From contig VDMD01000001.1 in NCBI GenBank assembly GCA_007026445.1, forward strand, positions 2,108,001 to 2,172,000: DNA of 64,000 nucleotides, written 5' to 3'. This document shows, piece by piece, positions 60,137 through 64,000 of this stretch. The translations under genes and the position numbers were made by a program. How positions within the stretch are numbered: position 1 is the stretch's first letter; each line of letters begins with the position of its first letter. Under the pieces are notes generated by a model. That model ran no database searches, was not told the DNA's origin, and saw only the letters and a program-made list of their open reading frames with translations. The stretch comes from Schizophyllum amplum (lineage: Eukaryota; Basidiomycota; Agaricomycetes; Agaricales; Schizophyllaceae).

Positions 60137-61711
60137 CACCCCCGTGATCCAGCACGCCTAGCGTACCAATCCAGTCAGCCCCACCATGTGCTGCAGCTTG
60201 TTGCGCGCCAGCGCCTTTGTCATCATGTCCGCAGGCATGTCCACCGTGTCCAGATGCACAAGACGCACCGAGCCCTTCCGCAGCTCATCGCACAGCCAGT
60301 AGAAGCGGAGGTCGAGGTGCTTCATCCGTCCGTGATGCTCCGGGTTCTTCGCCACCTGCAGCGCCGAGTTGTTGTCGATGTAGAGCGTTGATGGTGCGTC
60401 CTTGACCGGGTAGCCCAGCTCGGTCAGGAAGTTGCGCATCCACAGCATCTCCTGCCCTGCAGAGACTGCTGCGATGTACTCCGCCTCAGTTGTCGATAGC
60501 GCGACCACCGTCTGCAGCTTCGACGACCAGGAGACAGCGCCGCCTGCCATCATGACAATCAGCCCACTCGTCGACCTGCCGTTGTCTGGATTACCGCCGT
60601 GATCTGCGTCGGTATAGGTGTAGAACGGCTCCGAGCGCGGCCCAACCAGCGTCCCATCGTAGGTCAGCTTGTGATCAAATGTCCCCTTGATGTAGCGGAA
60701 CACGCGCTGCAGAGCAGTGATGTGCTTGGGACCCAGTTTGGCGCAGTGCCGCCCTAGGACGGAGACGGGGTAGGCGAGATCAGGACGAGTAGCAATGGCG
60801 AGGTAAGCAATGGCGCTTACTGCAGAGGCGTAGTCCCGGCCCTTGATAGCCATCAACTCGTGCTCCTCGAGCGTCTTGGGAGCGTCATCAGCGGATAGCT
60901 TCACAGACGGATCAAGAGGCGTGATGACGGTACCGCAGTCCTGCATGCCGTAGCGCTGGAGGATGTCGAGGGTGTACTGGCGCTGAGAGAGCGAGAGCTT
61001 GCGCTGAGAGCGCTCGCGCTGGATCTCGACACCTAGCAGCCAGTTGGTGGGTCCCAACTCGCGCAACTTGAAGTGGCGCTTCAGCTCCTCGATGATCCCC
61101 TGCGCTGCAGCCTCCGTCCTGGCGCCAATGGTCATGTCATCCACAAAGACGGGCACAATGATACGGTCGTCACCGCGGCCGTACACCCAGACGCTGTGCT
61201 CGCATACGATCCGGGCGAAGCCCATCCCGCACAGCACCTTGTTCAGCGTCTCGTGCCAGACATGACTCGCCTGCTTCAACCCATACAGCGACTTCTTCAG
61301 GCGCCAGACATAGTCCTTGCTGCGCATCTCGAATCCGGGCGGCTGCTTCATGTAGACCGTCTCCTGCAGCGGGCCGTTGAGGAAAGCGTTCGAGATGTCG
61401 ACGGACAGCAAGACGAGGTCCTCGATGGCGGCGAGGGCGAGGATAGCGCGGATGGCGGACCACTTCGGCGTAGGCGCGAACGTCTCGGTGTACTCGAAGC
61501 CGGGACGCTGAGTGAAGCCCTGAGCGACGCAGCGCGCCTTGTAGCGCTCGATAGAACCGTCAGCGTTGCGCTTCACTTTGAACACCCACCGGCTACCAAT
61601 GGTGCGAGCTCCCCTTGGCAGCTCGACTAGCTCAAAGGTCCCGTTGTCCGCCAGCGCCTGCATCTCTGCAAATGCGGCCTCCACCCACTGCTCTCGATCA
61701 CCACGTCGCAG

Positions 61712-61864
61712 TGTTGGGAAAAGCAAAGTGACTCGACCTGGGTTTGAACCAAGGACCTCCACATCTCGGGAGTGACGCTCTACCACTGAGCTATTGGGTC
61801 TATAGTTACTAGTGATATTGGGACATCATTAGACCAACCAGAGGTCACGTGATTATCTCCAACA
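61712..61864. mobile_element. 153-bp LTR-like unit containing a tRNA-like sequence
   Basis: It begins TGTTGGGAAAAG and ends TATCTCCAACA, so the inverted ends are TGTTGG/CCAACA. The 5-bp direct duplication CGCAG flanks it (61707-61711 and 61865-61869). These are the signatures of retroviral-type integration. Most of the unit's first half (61730-61800) is a tRNA-like sequence on the minus strand. No poly(A) or microsatellite tail as in a SINE is present. A truncated second copy lies at 54384-54505. The best reading is a solo LTR of a small LTR element whose LTR carries a Pol III promoter, though a compact TIR element is an alternative. Confidence 0.78.
61730..61800 (-). tRNA. tRNA-like sequence within the mini-LTR
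   Basis: 71 nt with box A TAGCTCAGTGG and box B GGTTCAAACCC. The D arm is GCTC/GAGC and the T arm CTTGG/CCAGG is good. The acceptor GACCCAA/TCGAGTC has two mismatches and the anticodon stem one. The loop CCCGAGA lacks U33, so it is probably not a translational tRNA but could still recruit Pol III. Confidence 0.55.
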
Positions 61865-61930
61865 CGCAGCGCCTCTGCAAACGTCTTTGGCTCCCCATCA
61901 CCCTCGCTCGCCCTGTTCGCCTCTCACTAC

Positions 61931-62387
61931 GTGCATGTTACGGAATATAGCCTGATAATTTTGTAATCATGCACGAAAAAATAATAGCATTTTTTCTTAC
62001 AAAAAAATTAGGAATTGTACGGAAAGCTTCACTGTGGCTAGCTTATTGTAAACCAGATTGCAATGTTGAATTCCTGGGACAATCATTCTTGTCTGTTACA
62101 CAAAATGCTTTGTAGCTTAATAATCAATGCATAGCACTCTTATCTAAAATGTACAAAATACTCAGTCAGAGCACTAAAAGCTAATATGTCACACAGAAAG
62201 CTGTGTGGGGTAATTACGGATATCATCACACCCACTGCTAAAGGCATATCATGACCATAGCTATAACCGTCTAATTGTACTCTGTCCAGAACTTACAAGT
62301 TGAGCACTCCTAGATTGGAATCGAGTAGTTTGATTGAATTCATACCTGTTCTCAAGCTGTGTGATTACTCTGCAGTTGAAATCAGTA
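61931..62387. other. AT-rich spacer between retroelement fragments
   Basis: No gene or clear repeat. The base composition is the lowest in GC of this end of the window. Confidence 0.45.
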
Positions 62388-62583
62388 TGTAACGAGGCAA
62401 GGCCTCGTAGAGCTTATTCTCCTTATATCACGCACGTATAAACAGAACCGCAAGATGCAATTCAGTAGGTATACGTGATGGTGTGTGACAAGAAGGAAGC
62501 TGTCCCAATCGGGACAGCTTCGCACACGTTATACAAAATATAATAAATAATAGTTAAGTCCTTTTGGGGCGCTCCCCCTTACA
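62388..62583 (-). repeat. 196-bp LTR (3' LTR of a minus-strand element)
   Basis: The ends are TGTAA and TTACA. On the minus strand it is preceded by the purine tract CTCAGGGGGAGGG (62596-62584). It contains GATATAAGGAG as a TATA-like box. A perfect 12-bp hairpin (GAAGCTGTCCC/GGGACAGCTTC, about 62490-62522) may act in RNA 3'-end formation. The partner LTR would lie beyond position 64000. Confidence 0.75.
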
Positions 62584-62955
62584 CCCTCCCCCTGAGACGT
62601 GGCACACGTCTCCATCCTTCAAGAAAGGCGCGTCCGTTGACGCGGAATAGTCCAAGATAGGCCGGTGCATCGCGATGATGCCCCGGCGCGCGAGTGAGTA
62701 CAAGATGAGCCGGTGCATCAGATAGATACACCGGCGCCGAGAATGACAGATACAATAAAAACAGACGAGGGTTACACATTGCGCGTAACGTCTCGTCTGG
62801 AGCAAGTTCGAATACCAGGGCGACCCGCAGATCAGAGCCATCCGGTCTCGTGATACGGCGACCCCCGACGAACGACCACAGTCAGCCCACCGGAGACGAC
62901 AACGCCGCCGGTGCTGTTGCGTCGAGGCGCGTCGCGGACGATCTCGTCCGCGCGC

Positions 62956-64000
62956 CTACGACGGCTCTGCGGCCCCGCTCTCTGTCGACACAGCGGCCGG
63001 CCCGGCGGTTGTCTGACCGCCGTCCCCGGTTGTTGTCTCGGTCATCACCACGTCGTGGGCAGTCGACGATACGTCAACTGCCGTCGAGGCACTCGCGGAA
63101 GGGTCCGCGGCCGGGGTCGAACCGGTGGCGGGGATGGCGCTGGTCGTGGCGGGCGATGGCGCTGATGGCGGAGGCGGCGGCGGCGGCGCGCGGAGTGATG
63201 GGTCTGGCCATGACGCGACCTGGATCGGAATGCAGGGGCCAAACTGCTCGGCCTCCAGCGCCGTACGCGGGTTGTAGAACAAGTGTCCGAGGGGGTCGAC
63301 GATGTCGCCCTGCAACGCTGTAGGCCGCAGTACGAGGCGCTGGGTGTCGCCAGGCATGACCGGGTCGGCGTAGCGTACGCCGTTATGGACATCACCACTG
63401 AACGACGTCCAGTAGCGTGGTCCTGGTAGCCCGACAGGCCACGTGTTCAGTCCACGAAACTGCAGGGCGGCCACGTATGCACGCCGCATAGCCGCGACAC
63501 CATCGGGGGACGTCATGGACGACGCGCGCTTGTACACGTACTCGATACAGTACGGCAAGGCGTTGCCCAACTCGATCGTGCTGACCCCGATGCTGGTCAG
63601 GTACGCGACGAGCGTTGAGGACGTCAACGGTCCCATTGCGAACGGGTCGTACGGCGTAGCCGTACGCACGGTGGTGGTCGGCGTCTGCAGGGCCTCGATC
63701 CAGGCCTCATACCCGACCCGACCCGTGTCGAGCGGCACGCACATCACCTCGATGATGAACATCACGAACAAGTCGCGGAAGCTAGCGGCTTCCGCAAACG
63801 TGAACAGCGTCGGGATGGCCAACGACACTAGTCGGTAGCCCCGTACATGAGGAATGGAGATCAGGATGATCTCCTTCGTGTACTCTACGGAGCGTATGCC
63901 CCGCGGCGCGGTGATGTGGTTCGCCGCGTAGTACGACAGCATCGGCCCCAGGCCAGATCGCTTTCCCGGCTGGCTCTGCTGCCCCTTTGTATGGCCAGGC
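62956..64000 (-). CDS. Unrecognised protein encoded by the LTR element, 5'-truncated by the window
   Basis: Open on the minus strand from the window edge to the stop at 62956. The first internal ATG at 63942 gives 328 aa (MLSYYAANHITAPRGIRSVE). Residues 1-230 look folded: SIPHVRGYRLVSLAIPTLFT, FRDLFVMFIIEVMCVPLDTG, GLPGPRYWTSFSGDVHNGVR. The last 100 residues are Pro/Ala/Ser/Thr-rich. No zinc knuckle, protease or RT is seen before the purine tract and LTR, so the element seems non-autonomous or has its pol elsewhere. No family recognised. Confidence 0.6.
   Translation of the reverse strand, partial: PGHTKGQQSQPGKRSGLGPMLSYYAANHITAPRGIRSVEYTKEIILISIPHVRGYRLVSLAIPTLFTFAEAASFRDLFVMFIIEVMCVPLDTGRVGYEAWIEALQTPTTTVRTATPYDPFAMGPLTSSTLVAYLTSIGVSTIELGNALPYCIEYVYKRASSMTSPDGVAAMRRAYVAALQFRGLNTWPVGLPGPRYWTSFSGDVHNGVRYADPVMPGDTQRLVLRPTALQGDIVDPLGHLFYNPRTALEAEQFGPCIPIQVASWPDPSLRAPPPPPPPSAPSPATTSAIPATGSTPAADPSASASTAVDVSSTAHDVVMTETTTGDGGQTTAGPAAVSTESGAAEPS

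Larger units (their letters stand above)
60158..61930 (-). pseudogene. Copia-3 reverse transcriptase and RNase H fragment
   Basis: Minus-strand frame with EPKTFAEALRRGDREQW (spanning the mini-LTR), KARCVAQGFTQRPGFEYTETF, SVDISNAFLNGPLQETVYMK, SLYGLKQASHVWHETL, the catalytic FVDDMTIGA, RNase H DADHGGNPDNGRSTSG, TTEAEYIAA and DNNSALQVAKNPEHHGR, and a C terminus MVGLTGLVR. The 3' end is intact, but everything upstream of RT is lost beyond 61930, where stops appear. The mini-LTR at 61712-61864 interrupts it. Removing that insert with one CGCAG restores the frame exactly. Confidence 0.88.

Overview
The window reads as chromosomal DNA of a filamentous basidiomycete, most likely an Agaricomycete. 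Host genes are GC-rich and closely packed, with introns of roughly 45-70 bp (GT/AG). The housekeeping set is eukaryotic (RAD23, ARF1, CLIP-170 type CAP-Gly protein, eIF3c, eIF2B-gamma, mitochondrial bL34, AlaRS), and the rest is full of Copia-type retrotransposons and TA-flanked MITEs. The species cannot be named from the sequence alone.

The window has two compartments. Positions 1-24150 are a gene-dense euchromatic arm: RAD23 (-), a decayed carboxylesterase paralog split by nested MITEs (-), an intact type-B carboxylesterase (+), an LRR protein (+), ARF1 (+), a CLIP-170/Tip1-like microtubule plus-end protein (-), eIF3c (+), eIF2B-gamma (-), mitochondrial bL34 (-) and alanyl-tRNA synthetase with a second in-frame mitochondrial start (+). 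Two head-to-head pairs (CLIP/eIF3c about 170 bp apart, bL34/AlaRS about 156 bp apart) probably share promoters. Four of these genes serve protein synthesis.

Positions 24150-64000 are a transposon graveyard built by nested insertion. Copia-1 (25041-47508, target duplication AACCA) received a non-autonomous LTR element carrying a 914-aa unrecognised ORF (27795-31500, CATGC). It also received Copia-2 (34672-47232, GGGCT). Copia-2 in turn holds a 6.46-kb long-TIR element with an 8-bp duplication (40382-46840, ACTTGGTC), which encloses a second long-TIR element of similar build (about 42478-45832). Three of these junctions can be verified on paper: removing the insert and one duplication copy restores a sensible pol reading frame or terminus. 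At the fourth (27790-31505) removal rejoins pol but leaves a frameshift. Further right lie a 764-bp TA-flanked MITE, a 4.5-kb TIR element with subterminal arrays of TCTCTA-type motifs, and a 5.2-kb TIR element carrying a Pif1-type helicase fragment and a multi-exon acidic-tailed gene of unknown function. Then come a Copia pol fragment interrupted by a 153-bp LTR-like unit containing a tRNA-like Pol III sequence, and the 3' end of one more LTR element with an unrecognised ORF leaving the window.

The most unusual items are the tRNA-bearing mini-LTR, the Copia-1 LTR whose 31-bp ends are perfect inverted repeats and whose 5' copy has become a palindrome, the non-autonomous 914-aa LTR element, the giant non-coding long-TIR elements with a CGAAAATTTTCG box about 415-430 bp inside each end, and a repeated stem with a conserved loop that may be a structured RNA.
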